The notes: a model not told the origin generated them from the letters alone. 64,000 nt of DNA from Cryphonectria parasitica EP155 (GCF_011745365.1 NW_024468917.1:2785501-2849500), one strand, 5' to 3'. Numbered from the stretch's first letter, positions 13,150 through 25,824 are shown. Numbers and translations: made by a program.

Positions 13150-14203
13150 CTAGGCGGATCCGCTGATCATTGCTGCCTGCCCAGCAGGAGCCCGGGTATC
13201 TTTTCTATCCGTCAAACTGCCTTGCACGGTCATTTCCAAGTAATCTTCCTGCTGTGTTCCCTCGCCTTCCAGTATAAGAGTATCGTCAGGGATGAGCTTC
13301 TTGGGCACAACACGCCGGCTCAACCAGCCGCCCGCGAGGGACGTGAGCACAACGCTCAGATGCATGAGAAACATGAGAACAAACTGGGTGGCGAAGGTTC
13401 CCATGACGGGGTCGAGGCTTGTGACGTGGTCGAAAGCATAGGTGGTGTTGTAGACGAGGCGTACCATCTGGAAAGGTAGGGCGGCGGCTGCGGTAAATAG
13501 AAGGTAACGAGCGTTGCGGGCGTTGAGATGTCTTGGGAAGACTTTGGTTCGCTTCCAGGTAGGCCATATCCATACACCCACGACGAGCATGACAAATACC
13601 ATCATCAAGTTTCCGACCTTATTCAATGGCGCGCTGAACACACCCCCGGTTGGGGATGGTGATCCGGCATAGGTGCACATCGCGATGCCCGTCGTGTTGG
13701 TAAGGTGCGTGAAGGCAAGAAGAATTTTCTGGGTCCAACCTTTGCCTGAGACGGGCAGGATGGTATTCCTGAGATTGAAGCGCAAAAGTCAGCTCCCGAA
13801 ACATACTTATCTCTCCAGGCCCATGCTGCAGGAATACCTCCTGGGGAAGGGCGAACACAAGGAGTGCGAGCAACTAGACATGCCAAGCGGGAGTCAGGAC
13901 TTACGCTTCATACACCAGCCCTATGATTGTCAATGAGAGACACGCGAGTGTGCCGGCTTCCGTTATAATCAGAGTTTGGTTGGTCACCTGAGGTTCATGC
14001 TTGTTTATGATCTGGCTTATGTCGGAGGCGAAACGCATGGCCATGAAGGACACAAGCATCGGCCAGCAGGTCATGCCCGCCTTTCCATGCTTCCAAGTGA
14101 TCCACACAGCCGGACTGAATAGGACTATGTATAGAGAAAGCTCAGCGATGGCGAGATTGATGATGTCCGTGGGAGGCGGGCCCGGGAGCAGGGCAGAGGA
14201 CAT
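13150..14203 (-). CDS. DUF7702-like integral membrane protein
   Basis: Two exons on the minus strand, 14203-13905 and 13768-13150, give 305 aa. The intron is 136 bp (donor GTAAGT, branch CTGAC, acceptor CAG) and the phase matches. It starts at the ATG in MSSALLPGPPPTD. Roughly seven hydrophobic segments follow, the first in NLAIAELSLYIVLFSPAVW, then the hallmark WKHGKAGMTCWPML. The tail after about residue 250 is hydrophilic. The layout resembles fungal proteins annotated as DUF7702 or 'integral membrane protein', which have no known biochemical function and often sit beside metabolite genes. A shorter internal exon inside the intron was considered, but it runs into a stop. The family name is from memory of motif layout, so moderate confidence; that it is an intact membrane-protein gene is more certain. 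Confidence 0.75.
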
Positions 14204-15938
14204 AATGATGAGGTTGATTGCAAGTACTGATATCCTACTATGTAGAAACAGTTCCAAAGAAGAGGGGGGGGGGAGCCCAGGAAGGAGAGATAAATGAGGA
14301 GCAAGGGCCGAGCGAATAGGACTAAGGTCTAAGCGGGACACAAGCGTAAACGGCTGGCATTGGGAACGCTAGCAGGTTTGAACACAAGTGGCCGGTATCC
14401 AAAAATGAACGAGAGTTTGGTGATCTTGATCTGAAGATAACTGGAAATCTTCGCAAGACCGAGTCGTCTTCTTTAATAGTCTTGCACATGGCAGCTGTCA
14501 AAGACAAAGTGCTGCGCCAGGTTATAATGCAATGTGTGGCGGAACCATGATATCAACGCAGGAGCAAGCAAAACGCAGGAATGATTGTTGATCTCCTCCC
14601 ACATGGCTAGGCAGATTTTGGCAGCTGGATGTGGATCAGTCAAAACGATATATACAGACAAATAACTATCCGATGAGTTCGGCTGTGTACGGCGGGGATC
14701 AAGAACTGTGGACGCGCAGAATAGTCGTGGCTGGATATAGCGAGCTTTATCCTAAGGGAAATCAAGCTGCCTATACCAGCAGAACGTGTATGCGAGGCCC
14801 CTGTTCATCATTCGCTAGTTCCGGCATTTGAAGATGATCTAGCGTGGGAACATGATGTCGTGCGCGACAGCGGGAAGATTAACCGACAAAGTTTCCTTTT
14901 CCTTTGCTCCGTCCCTTCTCTTGTACCTTTGTTCTAATTTTTCTTGCAAGCCTCCTTTTCCAGACCACTTTTCTTTCTACGGGTGCGTTGAGTGGCGGGT
15001 GGGGGTTACATAGCCCTGATCCCCGCCCTCCACCAGCCGTTGAGTTGTACTTATATCTCTTATATGCTTATCAAGCTTTCTTACTCCTTTTACCAGGACC
15101 AATGGTGAATCTTGTTGATCATGCTCCATAACCCTCATATAATTTACATCTTCGATATGAATTGTCATTGCGAAAACAAACGTTGTTCTTATTCTTTGAG
15201 AAACTTCAATACTTTGTAGGCCTTAAAGGCAAAAGAAAAGCACAAAAGAAGAAAAAGGAAGGAGAAAAGAAAAGAAAAGAAAGAAAAACACGAGCTTTGT
15301 CGTTCACTACCCGAAACTTGAAGAGATCTTGGCGTCCACCTCTGAAAGATGTGTGTGGGCGCTATCGTACCCGTGCATTAGCTACCACGGTAAAATGATC
15401 CGTGACGGAGATACAAAAAAATCCCCTATCCACAAACTGTGGGTACAAAACGAAAGCGAGAGCGAGCCAATCAGATTGAATTCGCTCCCGCTCCTACTAC
15501 TCTCCAGGGTAGGATGGTCCTTGCTCCCTTCTCCTGAGCGTTGACCTGCCACTTTGTGTCTTGTGCAGTAGCTTGTGTTTGATGCAGGCTGAGCAGTGTT
15601 TAATAATACGTGGCAATTAAGAGGCTTGACTTAGCCATGGCAGGCTCTGCAGATGCCCTTGAAAAACGACAGCGAGAGCGAGTCTTGCATATCGCAAGGC
15701 AACAGATAAGGTAACGGGCATCGATCCCCGGCTCAATTTGCTTGCCGTCGCGTATCCGGTCAATGATAATTATTGACAGGAATCAATTAAAACCAAAACA
15801 CTTCATGTACTGTTTTCTATTTAACCTGGTACGAGTTTGGCAACAACCGTTCGAATTATAACCACAGGTCGAGCTCAGAAAAGCTCAACATATCGTCACT
15901 GGCCGCCGTAACCCTACGACAACTCACATACCTTCACC
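14204..15938. other. Intergenic between divergent genes
   Basis: This lies between the divergently transcribed DUF7702-like and P450 genes, so it should contain both promoters. A G(10) tract near 14262 and an A/G-rich stretch near 15225-15295 are the only conspicuous features. Short frames carry no recognisable domain. Confidence 0.55.
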
Positions 15939-18063
15939 ATGGCGACATCAACGACATCCTCCCTCTCAGAGACGCTTTCTGAGCGCTTTCTTGTGATTGT
16001 CGCTGCGGTGCTCGCATGTGCCCTAGCATACCTTGGTCCCAAGATAATCTCCATCATCCGTCTTGCTGCGCTACCAGTCATCGGGACTGAGCTGGGCAAT
16101 GAAGAAAAACGCAGACAGGCGTATCTTCAGGGCGCACGCAAGCTATACTACGCAGCCTATGACAATGTGCGTATTCTTCACGCTCATCGCAGCAACACTT
16201 ACTAACCTTTGTCATTTTAGTTCAAGAATGGACTCTTCAAGGGGGCGGCTCGGCTCACCACTTCACGAAGTCAGTTGCCATTTTCTGCGATGGGACTTTG
16301 CCAGTCAACTTGTGTTGAGCGATGGGTGCTGACATCTTTTCGCACATGTGTTAGACGCCAACGTGATTGTGGTCTCGCCAAAGTTTCTGCCAGAGCTCAA
16401 TAAGCTGCCCGACAGCGTCGTGAGCATGGAGGCCGCGGTTGACGATGTAAGCTGGCTTACCTACATGCACACCAGGGACTCCTCCTGAGCATTACTTGTC
16501 TCACACAGACACACTTACTGAGCCCCCTCTGTGTAAATGATTAGGCCATGGAAACCAAGTACACCAAGATTGAAAGTCACGTGCCTATCATCCCACACAC
16601 TGTCACGGGCAAATTGACCCCGTCGTTGAGTAGGTATACCCAGGTTTCTGAAGGCAGAGGCAGCCTATAATGTTCGCTACTGACGAAATGCATGTTCTTC
16701 ATTCGCTCATAGCTCGCCTCAATCCTACAATTGCACGCGAGACTGCCGAAGCCCTGGAGTTGGAGATGCCACTTCGGGAATTTACCAACTGGCAAGAGGT
16801 CAACATTCACGAGAAGCTCCTCCGCATCGTGGGCATGGTGTCTGGCCGCATCTTCATCGGACCAGAGCTCTGCCGTTCTGAAGAGTACTTGGACGCCGCA
16901 ATTAACTACACGATGGACGTTATGAAGGCTCAGCGCGCCGTTCAAAGGATGCGGCCCTGGATGCGACCGTTTTTGGCCAACACGCTGCCCGAGATCAAGC
17001 ATCTGAATCAGCGTCTCAACGAGGCGCAGGCCTTCCTCAAGCCGCTTGTCGATCGCCGGCAGAAGCTGCATGCGGAGAAACCTGACTCGGAGGACGGTCC
17101 TGATGATTTCCTGCAGTGGATGCTCGACAGCCAAGACAAGTTCACCGATCCAGCAAGCCGGAACTTCGCCAAGGTCCAGCTGGGATTAAGCTTTGCCGCT
17201 ATTCACACCACGACGCTGACAGCTACCAATGCGTATGTAGATTCTTTCTTTTGTTTTTGGCTCATATTCTCGCACAGTCTACCTTGGCTGTGCTCCAGTG
17301 CGCTTACATGATCGCCTAGGTTTTACAATCTGGCCGCCGCGAGCGAGGCAGTCAAGAATGAGCTCAAGGAAGAGGCTGTCCAAGCACTGTCGGAAAATGA
17401 CGGAGTCTTCACAAGCAAATGTCTGCAATCCATGAAAAAGCTTGACAGTTTCCTCAGGGAGACGCTCCGGATGACACCTGCTTCTATGGGTACGTTACAC
17501 ACTTTCTTATTCAGCAAAGTATGACCTCGACAGCGCCCCGACTAATCTTCCGGCCAGCATCGTTTCAACGCAAACTACTGCAGGATGTCCGACTGTCGAA
17601 CGGCCAGGTTGTCCCCAAGGGCGCAACAATTGAGATCCCTGCCGTCGCCGTGAATAACGATCCTGAGATATTTCCCAACCCGGAAGAGTTCGACCCGTTC
17701 CGCTTCTCTCGGATCCGCGAGGAAGGCAAAGCAGGGGCCGCGGCGCTTAATCAATTCGTCAGCGTCAACCAAACAAGTCTGACGTTTGGATTTGGACGTC
17801 ATGCGTGCCCTGGCCGATTCTTCGCCGCGAATGAGATCAAAATGATTCTTGCCAACACACTCATCCGTTACGACGTTCGCATGCCAGGAGACAACGCCGC
17901 AAGGTGGCCCAACCTTGAGTTCGCTCATATGGTAAGTCTCAATAATTCGAGTACTGCTTCAAAATTATCATCAAGCCTTGATTGACTGACTTTCAATGCT
18001 CTTGCATCATAGTCTATTCCGGATGCATCCAAAACTCTGTTCTTCAGAGCGAAGACCACTTAA
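15939..18063 (+). CDS. Cytochrome P450, ent-kaurene-oxidase-like group
   Basis: Eight exons: 15939-16166, 16221-16269, 16355-16446, 16545-16629, 16713-17232, 17320-17489, 17558-17931 and 18013-18063. They give 522 aa with every phase consistent. An N-terminal hydrophobic anchor (about residues 15-38) implies the ER membrane. The I-helix region reads SFAAIHTTTLTATNA (about residue 315), the ExxR motif is RETLR (about 372), and the heme-ligand loop is FGFGRHACPGRFFA with Cys near 465. The combination AAIHTTT, a long helix with MVSGRIFIGPEL, and CPGRFFAANEIKMILA is typical of the fungal group that includes gibberellin P450-4 (ent-kaurene oxidase) and other terpenoid or indole-diterpene oxidases. 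It is probably a tailoring monooxygenase; the substrate is unknown. Donors GTGCGT and GTCAGT are less usual but supported by frame. No lesion was seen. Confidence 0.9.
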
Positions 18064-20161
18064 GTGTCTACGCCATCCATTTCCAACGTTATCAAATCAT
18101 ATTCAGCCGTATCAATAATGTAGATTTCAAGAGTTTCACTAGCTTGCAACCAAACAGACTGCACTCAATAATATTATGTTTTGGACCATACTCGATGCGT
18201 TATGGTCCCTGGAAAGTAATCATGATGCAAACTTCTGCATCATCAGACAATACAATAGCGTAAGAAGTCGAATTATTAGTGGATTGCATTGCGAAAGGTC
18301 TGTAGTGTTCTGGACTAATTAGCAAGTTTTTTTCGTCGTATATAGTAAATGTGTGTTTGGAGGACACTTTGGATTGATTAGAGTAGCTGTTTCATGATTC
18401 GTGGTAGGTACCCACTCACAATGAGAAGATGGGCCCCCTTTCGTTGTTTTTGCTGCCTGAGAACGACTTAATATGATCCATATCAATGCCGGGATACCTT
18501 TATAGAGCCATATTCCATATCCTTGTAATAAATTGTTGCTTTCCCCCGCCCTCCCTTCGGGCTCGACTAGGATGTTGCTACCAAGTAAGTACAGCCGCTA
18601 AGCCTACTAAATAAAGCACTATACAGAATTATTGATGGCAGTAATTAGTAAGACATCGCTATTGAAACTCTTCTTTATTTATGTTGAACGAGCATGAGGC
18701 CCGTGGATGAGAAGTCTACCCATGTGCCGCTTGATTCCTCATATATGAACGCTGAAAACCTCTAGGGACAAGATCCCATTTGCAATCTCCCTACTATCAA
18801 CACTTTCCAAAACTCTAGAGTTCATTGTGCAATGATATCCACCTTATCTTTAATTTGTCTTGTCAACTTGCCATTTGGGCCCAGCTTCAGACCGAGACCA
18901 CCGTTTACCCCATCACGGAAGCCAAAGAAGTCAACCACAAAGGATACTTTTCGGACTCCAAGCATATATTGTGCACAAATATTTCAAAATTACATGTCCC
19001 GGGCACCATGCATGGATATCTGGATTGCACTACCTCCCTGCAGTCCGCATTGCATGTTCGCACTCCGATAAGTACAACAGCAGCCAGGCGTTAACAGGCC
19101 AACGCAAGAACGATCTGATTGGTGGTTAATACACTAGCAATTTCTTCTTTCTCGCTGGTCATCGTCTTTTCAACTTGCATGAATACCGATTTGTTGGGGA
19201 GCCCAAAGTCATGCTTCAGCTAGAGTAGAAGCGTTGGGTATGCACCAAGAAAGAGAACCTGCTCAAAACTTTGACGAAGTCTTGGGATCATTCCAGATGT
19301 GATTTGAGCAGGGCAAGGTGGAGAGGACGAATTCTGAATTTCTCGTTGCTCATTAGATGAGACAACAATGTAGGAACAGTGAGACGTTGATTTGGACCAG
19401 CGGCATGAAAAAAAGTAACGAGATTGCAGAATTACGCTTGCGATGGTGGAAGTCGGGCAGATTCACGAAGAACATGTACAGGCAATTCAGCAAGTAATTT
19501 TGTGAAGGAGGAGAGAGGGAGGGAGGAAGGCACAGGCTCCATCTCGAGCGTCGTTTCTTCGTCCTCTTGGCCCGACCTGATCGTGCCCTGCAGCAAGCCC
19601 CCGTTCACAAAGCACGCGTACAAGCCATTAGTGCCCGCATTTTCCCCGGCGGCGCCAGCTCCGCACTATTTACTTCGCTTTGATACAAGGGTTTCCACTG
19701 CAACAAGCCTCTTGCAGGTTGATATTTCGAAATCCTACGGAGCGAATTGGGTTGTAATAGCAAGTCACAATCGAGAACATTGGAGTCGTGCATATGACGG
19801 GATTTTAAAAGCGCCCGATCGTGCCGAAATTGCCGGCTTTACAAGGCCCGGCGCGCCCGGCAGTTGTTGCAGTGGAGTCGTGCGGTTATTAACGGTCATG
19901 TTAATTGGTTGTGGGCCGGTCGTCTTGACTGAGGGCAGTAGTACGACAAACTTTGGAGCATTCGGGTTTTAACAAGACCCCATTGCTTCCGCAGAATGTA
20001 TAGCAGTCAAAGTTAGCTTCTGACGAGGGTCCTCCAACGTGTCAAGAGCCATGATGCCGTGTTAATGGATCAATGTGTATACACACATACGTGTATATGT
20101 ACATATTTAAATTTGCGTGTGTATGTGCGTGTGTGCAACTCGTGGTAGAGAATCCATAAAT
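18064..20161. other. Intergenic; one long frame without recognisable domain
   Basis: The only sizeable frame is 19424-19972 (up to 182 codons, plus strand). It is Ser/Pro/Ala-rich in its first half and shows no domain, signal peptide or splice support, so it is left uncalled. A G/A-rich patch lies at 19506-19530. Near 20060-20135 there is a TG/TA-rich low-complexity stretch upstream of the next P450. Confidence 0.5.
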
Positions 20162-20169
20162 TATATAAA
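20162..20169 (+). promoter_or_regulatory. Possible TATA box of the CYP65-like P450
   Basis: TATATAAA stands 116 bases before the ATG at 20285, with C/A-rich sequence following as in fungal leaders. Placement is plausible; there is no direct evidence of use. Confidence 0.4.
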
Positions 20170-20284
20170 GCTTCTTGCGCCCAAGAATCACCTCAAAATA
20201 ACCTGCTGCCAATCTCTGATCAAGCCCAGCAAACAAAACTAAAGCACGAAGAAGGAGCAAGTTGAACAGAGACGATATTCTGAG

Positions 20285-21898
20285 ATGGCGGTCATCGACA
20301 TGGAAGCAGCTGCGTGGTCTCAGACCCCTCGACTGCTTGCCCTCCTTATTGGCGCTGTAAGTCCTTTCGCTCACCACAATTCTCACAGGGCGACCTGTCT
20401 AATTCAAAGTCTACAGTTCCTCGCCTACAGAATCGGCCTTGCGGTTTACCGCGTCTATTTCCACCCGCTATCTTGCTTTCCCGGCCCCAAGCTATGGGCT
20501 GCCTCAGACCTTCCCGTTGTTTGGGAGGACAAGATCGAGGGAACGTTTACGAAACGAATGCTCAAGGTACACGAGGAGTACGGCCCCATCGTGCGCATCG
20601 GCCCGAACCGCATCGCCGTTGACGGCACGATCATCTGGCCTCAAGTCTTCGCCCGGCGTGCAAACCAACTTGAATTTACGAAAGTCCCCGAGAGTTATCC
20701 CGCCCAGGAAAAGTACGTGGGCCTCCTTCCTACGCAGTCTCGCGAAAACCACCGACGCCAACGCAGGCTGCTTGCTCACGCATTCTCCGACGCGGCTATG
20801 TATGAGCAAGAACGATACATTAAGTACTATGTGGATTTGCTCGTGAAGCGACTGAGGGAGCGTGCTGTGGCAGGAGAGACTTTAGACCTGACGCAGTGGT
20901 ACAATTTCACGACGTTCGACATCATCGGCGAGCTTGCCTTCGCGGACCCTTTCGACGCACTAGAGAGTGGAAAATCCCACCCCTGGATCTCCATGATTTC
21001 CTCTAGTGTGAGACAGGCAGCCGCTATTCAGTTCTTGATGCACTATCCTCTTCTCTTGCCACTTATGGGATTCCGAGTCGGGCTCGGTGATCTCATGCGC
21101 CTCTTTCGGCAATCGCAGCAATTCATTGAATTGAGCAAGGAGAAGACACGGAAACGGCTGGCCATGCAGGACCAGTCTCGCAGGGATATCATGGCGTACA
21201 TCATTGACCACAACACGGATGGCAAGCGCATGACCCAGGATGAGATGTTCGAGAACTCACGAGCTTTGATCGGCGCAGGCAGCGAGACCACCGCCACAGC
21301 CTTGTCGGGGATGTCATTCCACCTTTGTCAGAGTCCAGAAGCATACCAGCGGTTGACGGACGAGATCCGCACCGCTTTTACCTGCGAAGAAGACATTACC
21401 ATGCGGTCGACTGCCCATCTTCCCTATCTCCATGCGTGCCTCGAGGAAGCCCTGCGCATGTACCCACCCGCCTCGGAGACGCCGCCGCGTGTGTCGCCGG
21501 GAGACTACATTCACCATGACGGCAACGAGTACTGGATTCCCAAGGGCACAAGACTCAGTAACTACCAGTGGGCCACCCACCACTCGCCAAACAATTTTGC
21601 CGACCCGGAAAAATATGCCCCTGAGCGATGGCTGCCCGCGTCACACCCTCTGTATAACAGTCGCTACGCTCACGACAAGAAGGCCGTCTTCCGTCCTTTT
21701 GCAGCTGGACCTCGGGACTGTATTGGCAAGAATCTGGCGTACTCCGAAATGCGCTTGGTGATTGCGCGCTTGCTCTGGAACTTCGATCTTGAGCTGGCCG
21801 AGGGGCAAAAAGACTGGGTCGATTCGCAGCTGGTGTTTGGGCTGTACCAGAAAGGGCCACTGATGGCAAGGGTGCACATTCGAAGCATCGAGACCTAA
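20285..21898 (+). CDS. Cytochrome P450, CYP65-like (isotrichodermin C-15 hydroxylase type)
   Basis: Two exons, 20285-20356 and 20417-21898, give 517 aa. The 60-bp intron (donor GTAAGT, acceptor CTACAG) keeps frame and contains no stop, so unspliced RNA would also translate. Its removal joins LALLIGA to FLAYRIG, restoring a normal membrane anchor followed by YFHPLSCFPGPKLW. Motifs: GAGSETTAT in the I-helix (about 309-317, with the acid-Thr pair for O2 activation), EEALR as ExxR (about 367), and FRPFAAGPRDCIGKNLAY with the heme Cys near 458. The layout fits the CYP65 group (Tri11-like), which hydroxylates sesquiterpenes and other secondary metabolites at the ER. There is no trichothecene gene around it, so that name indicates similarity, not function. 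A TATA-like element lies upstream. Confidence 0.92.
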   Translation: MAVIDMEAAAWSQTPRLLALLIGAVSPFAHHNSHRATCLIQSLQFLAYRIGLAVYRVYFHPLSCFPGPKLWAASDLPVVWEDKIEGTFTKRMLKVHEEYGPIVRIGPNRIAVDGTIIWPQVFARRANQLEFTKVPESYPAQEKYVGLLPTQSRENHRRQRRLLAHAFSDAAMYEQERYIKYYVDLLVKRLRERAVAGETLDLTQWYNFTTFDIIGELAFADPFDALESGKSHPWISMISSSVRQAAAIQFLMHYPLLLPLMGFRVGLGDLMRLFRQSQQFIELSKEKTRKRLAMQDQSRRDIMAYIIDHNTDGKRMTQDEMFENSRALIGAGSETTATALSGMSFHLCQSPEAYQRLTDEIRTAFTCEEDITMRSTAHLPYLHACLEEALRMYPPASETPPRVSPGDYIHHDGNEYWIPKGTRLSNYQWATHHSPNNFADPEKYAPERWLPASHPLYNSRYAHDKKAVFRPFAAGPRDCIGKNLAYSEMRLVIARLLWNFDLELAEGQKDWVDSQLVFGLYQKGPLMARVHIRSIET

Positions 21899-23277
21899 AA
21901 AGGTGCTGGTTTGTCCTCATTCTACGGGGCTTAAACATACTTAAAGTTCTTTCCGTGATCATTCTTGGAAAACGAACGAAACTCTTCTATCGCTGAGTTT
22001 ATAGACTATCTTTTCGTTTTTCGTTTTTCTTTTTGGAATTTCTTTTATCTTCGGGGGTGGTGGGAGGATTATTTTAGGTACCATGCTGCTCCATTCACAA
22101 TAGACAAATATTAGAGACCCGTCACAAACTTGTTGAAGTGAGTCCTCATGATTTAAGCATCCGTACAAGTATTGATCCAGCGCTGGCATCTTCGTGATAG
22201 CCCAGAGGCTTCAAAAACATCATCTCAAATACTCCGCAAACTCAGATGTCAGACGCGTGTGCAGGAAGCGAGTTTCTTTGAGCTTCGACGTTTGTAGCTC
22301 TTCATCTGGCTCTAAATGACGAAAGACATTTCCCGCTCCATATAAATTAAATAATACAACCATTCGCCTGTAAGGAACATGCTGAAACTTTTGTTCTGCC
22401 TCATACTCGGTATTTACTGCGACGCCATCATCAAGGGATACGAAGTTCTTCTTGTCTTGAGCACCTCTGGGTCCAGTCTGTCTGGCGTGCTTCAATATGA
22501 CCTTGGGAAGATTGTGCATGGAAAAGATCCATCTCGACAGATCATCTTCCGGTTGCCACTACCATTCCTATCGAACCCAGTGAATTGATCCAAAAAGAAA
22601 GAAAAAAGAGCAAAAGGTGAGCAAGAAACCCAAAAAAAAAAAAAAAAAACCCCTATAAAAATTGAACATCCTCTATGCAAAGGTTCACGCCGCTATTAAA
22701 CGACCAAAACAAAATGGAGCCGGTTGTGATTCAGATTCCAGTGCCTGTTACTAGTACAATGTCCAGCCACTGTTTAAACAACACGTTATATCCTCCGATC
22801 TCCTTCACCTACATGTAGCGATTCATATAAGAAATAGGAGTAAGTGTTATTCTGAGTGCACCACGTGGCCAATGCATATGATACTTCATGTACAGGGCTG
22901 CCCGGGTCACACTGCCCGTGACAGGCGTCCAATCCGCGGGGCAAGTGGATACTTATTATGTCAATGAAAAGACTCCTCCATGTCACGACGCATCCGTTCG
23001 CGGAGTCTTCGCGGGCATGGCGGGCTCTCCCGAACAAATCACCACACTAGATCGATGTGGGGAAAATAAGCCAGGGCTCCAAAAGTCTAGAACTTGTCAA
23101 GTCTCGAAGAAATTTCCCTCCACACTTCGAATCCCTTCTCTCGCGTGTCTCATCAAGCACGGCCCTTCGATGCTCTTGTATTAGCGAAGACGGGCGCCCG
23201 AACGGCTGACAGTCAACCCTTAGAAGGCCCGTTCACTTGAAGGAAGGTCAGTGTGCAAACTGGACCTTGTCAGACTG
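21899..23277. other. Intergenic, no gene recognised
   Basis: It contains the 3' end of the CYP65-like gene and the promoter side of the ThrE-like gene. An A(18) run lies at 22632-22649. No coding frame here could be supported. Confidence 0.55.
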
Positions 23278-23285
23278 TATAAAAA
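23278..23285 (+). promoter_or_regulatory. Possible TATA box of the ThrE-like gene
   Basis: TATAAAAA lies 38 bases before the ATG at 23316, followed by purine-rich sequence. The spacing is tight for a fungal TATA element and its use is inferred. Confidence 0.35.
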
Positions 23286-23315
23286 GGGGAAGAGGAAAAA
23301 AGTTTCATAGAGACT

Positions 23316-25824
23316 ATGTCGGAAGATGCATACATTGGCATGTCCTCGCCGACATCTGATGAGGAAGATGAGTCGTTCAACTTCATCCACGACTCACCAA
23401 CACCGGTGAACGAAGCATTGAGCTCTGGGCCACCGCAGAATCCGCACAACAGTTCTGTGTATAGCGAAGCGGGGACCAGCTGGACAGAAATACTAGACGC
23501 CATGGATCTCACACACAGAGGTTCGCCGTGTGCAGATACAGTACCATTTCCAAGCACACCATTATTTCCACCACCCACACGCCCAGCCACCCCCTTGGCC
23601 CCATCATCTCCGCACGACACAGCGACAACGCCGCACGCACGTCAACATGGAAGGGCGCGCTTCCCCTCTGATGTGGGAAAGCTACAGAGGATCTACCCTG
23701 CCCCAGAACGAGCTGTCACCATGCCTTGCGATGGTGAGGAAACTCCAATGCCGGCTTCGCACCGCGGACTGTTGCCATCCTTTCGGCGTTGGATATCGGA
23801 GTGGAGAGAGGACATCGGCTGGCCAGACAGGCAACAGGATATCCAAGATATCATGGGTGACGTGGGCATCGACATGGACGTCATAAATAAGGCGAGGAGA
23901 GTCTCCAAGGTGGGGGGCCAGCATAAGCGAACTTCGAGCCTCAACCTGTTGGTCGGCGCATCCGTACCACTGGCACGCCCAGGACTGGGTGCACGCACGA
24001 TCTCTGCGTCCAGCGTCCGCTCTGACACGGCCACCGCCTCAGGAACGGCGTCGGGTGTGGCCACGCCAAGCACCCTCCGCCGCATCTTTGGCGCTGGTGT
24101 TGATGCACACGAGCTGACGAGCGCCCTACGAAACCTCAAGAAGAAGATCACGGCCCATGACAGCAAGCAGGTCAAATATATGAATGCCAAGGCTGAACTG
24201 GCTCACTGTCGTAATCTGGTGCTGCTCGTTGTGTATGCGTTCATGGCATATGGCGCGCCGTCGCACCGGCTCGAGGAATACACAATGCAGCTATTCAAGG
24301 CCCTGGACATAGACGGGAGGGTCAACTACTCAGTCGGGTGTATGGATATCTGCTTCATCAATCCCGTTGATCCGGCGGATCCGCTGACGAAGTCGGCGTA
24401 TACGACGATTGTTAAGGCGCAGGGTCTTGATGTTGGAGCATGCGAGGTTGCATTTCGCATTTATAAGGATGTGGTGGCTGGGGCTTTGACCGTCCAGGAA
24501 GCTACGGACAAACTCACAACCTTAATTGAAGCGCCTTCTTACTATAACTCCTTGTGGCTGGTACCGTTCTACGGGCTCGCATCAGCATTAGCCTGTGTTT
24601 GTGAGTACTCCAACTCTGTTCAGCTTGCATTGTGCATATCCGGCCATTTTGCATCATCTTTTCCAAGCGGATCGTGGAATTTACTATTCCAAACAGGTTC
24701 TCCCCCTTTTGCCTTACTAACAACCTCCTGCCAGGGGCCTTCGGAGGTTACTGGACGGATATGCCCATTGCTTTTATCCTCGGCACTGTTGTTGGCGTCC
24801 TTCAGATCATCCTCGCCACTAGGAATCCTCTCTATTCCAACGTCCTCGAGGTCACCGCCTGTCTCATCACATCCTTCGGATCGCGGGCCTTTGCTTCCAT
24901 CGGCGGCGGCGGATTACAAAAATACTTTTGCTTCGGCGCGTTGGCCGAGTCCTCTATCGCCATGATCTTACCTGGCTTCATTGTCTTGACGGGAAGTCTG
25001 GAACTACAGTCCAAGTCGATCACCGCGGGATCTACGCGGCTCTTTTATGCCATAATGTACTCGCTCCTCCTGGGTTACGGCATGAGCGTTGGCTCGCAGC
25101 TGTGGGAGTTAGCCGATCCGGATGCACCGACGTCGACAACGTGCCCGAGAACCATCGATCCCAAATGGAAAATCCTGCTTGTGCCATGTTATCTCGCCGT
25201 ACAAGGTGTCATCATTCGTTCGAGACCCCGGCAGTTACCAGGCCAAATACTTGTCGGCTCAGCGGGGGTACTGGTGAACTGTAAGTTGCTTCCTTTGACC
25301 CTTTGGTCCACTCCAAGTTATGGAATGTACAAAGCGAGAGTGGAAGAGAAGGATTTTCCCCCACATCCTGGCAGCTCACCATCAGCTGTACGAAGACAGC
25401 TTTCGGGTCTGGGTGAGGCGATGCCTAGCTGACACTCACGAAACCTGCAGACTTCGTTTCGGCAAAGGCAACCGCTCAAGTTGCTGACACGGCTTCTGCA
25501 TTGGTCGTTGGCATCCTTGGCAACCTCTGGGCACGATCTCATCATGGTTTCGCCTACGCAACTGTGGTGGCCAGTATTATGGCCTTGGTACCAGGAGGTC
25601 TCGCCGCGCAGGGTGGCCTAGTCACGGGAATTACGATGCCGCTCATCTATACCAGCTCAAACAGCTCCAACGCGCAAACATTATGGGGTGATAATATTTA
25701 CAGGAGCTTTAGCGTTGGTGGACAGATGATTCAAGTAGCGTTGGGGTTGGCAGTAGGGGTGTTTTTGTCAGCACTCATAGTGTATCCGTTTGGTAAGAAA
25801 AATAATGCTTTGTGCTCCCTCTAG
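23316..25824 (+). CDS. ThrE-domain (DUF1212/Prm10-like) membrane transporter
   Basis: Exons 23316-24600, 24735-25280 and 25451-25824 encode 734 aa. Introns of 134 and 170 bp have GTGAGT and GTAAGT donors and matching phases; the first joins ACV to W AFGGYW. Residues 1 to about 270 are polar, Ser/Thr/Pro-rich and acidic at the start, presumably a disordered cytosolic region. The ThrE core begins with the cytosolic helical part containing YGAPSHRLEEY (about 311-321) and INPVDPADPLTKS. It continues into about ten membrane helices in two halves (PF06738- and PF12821-like) and ends YPFGKKNNALCSL, the usual basic-plus-hydrophobic tail. Bacterial ThrE exports threonine and serine; yeast Prm10 is pheromone-induced with unclear substrate. 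No damage is visible. A link to the neighbouring P450s is speculative. Confidence 0.88.

Noticed and set aside
13771..13886. Extra internal exon within the intron of the DUF7702-like gene
   Set aside because: All acceptors tried give a frame that reaches TAA immediately before the only good donor, while skipping it keeps phase.
19424..19972. 182-codon plus-strand frame
   Set aside because: Low-complexity Ser/Pro/Ala composition, no domain, signal or splice context, and an overlapping minus frame; coding is not supported.
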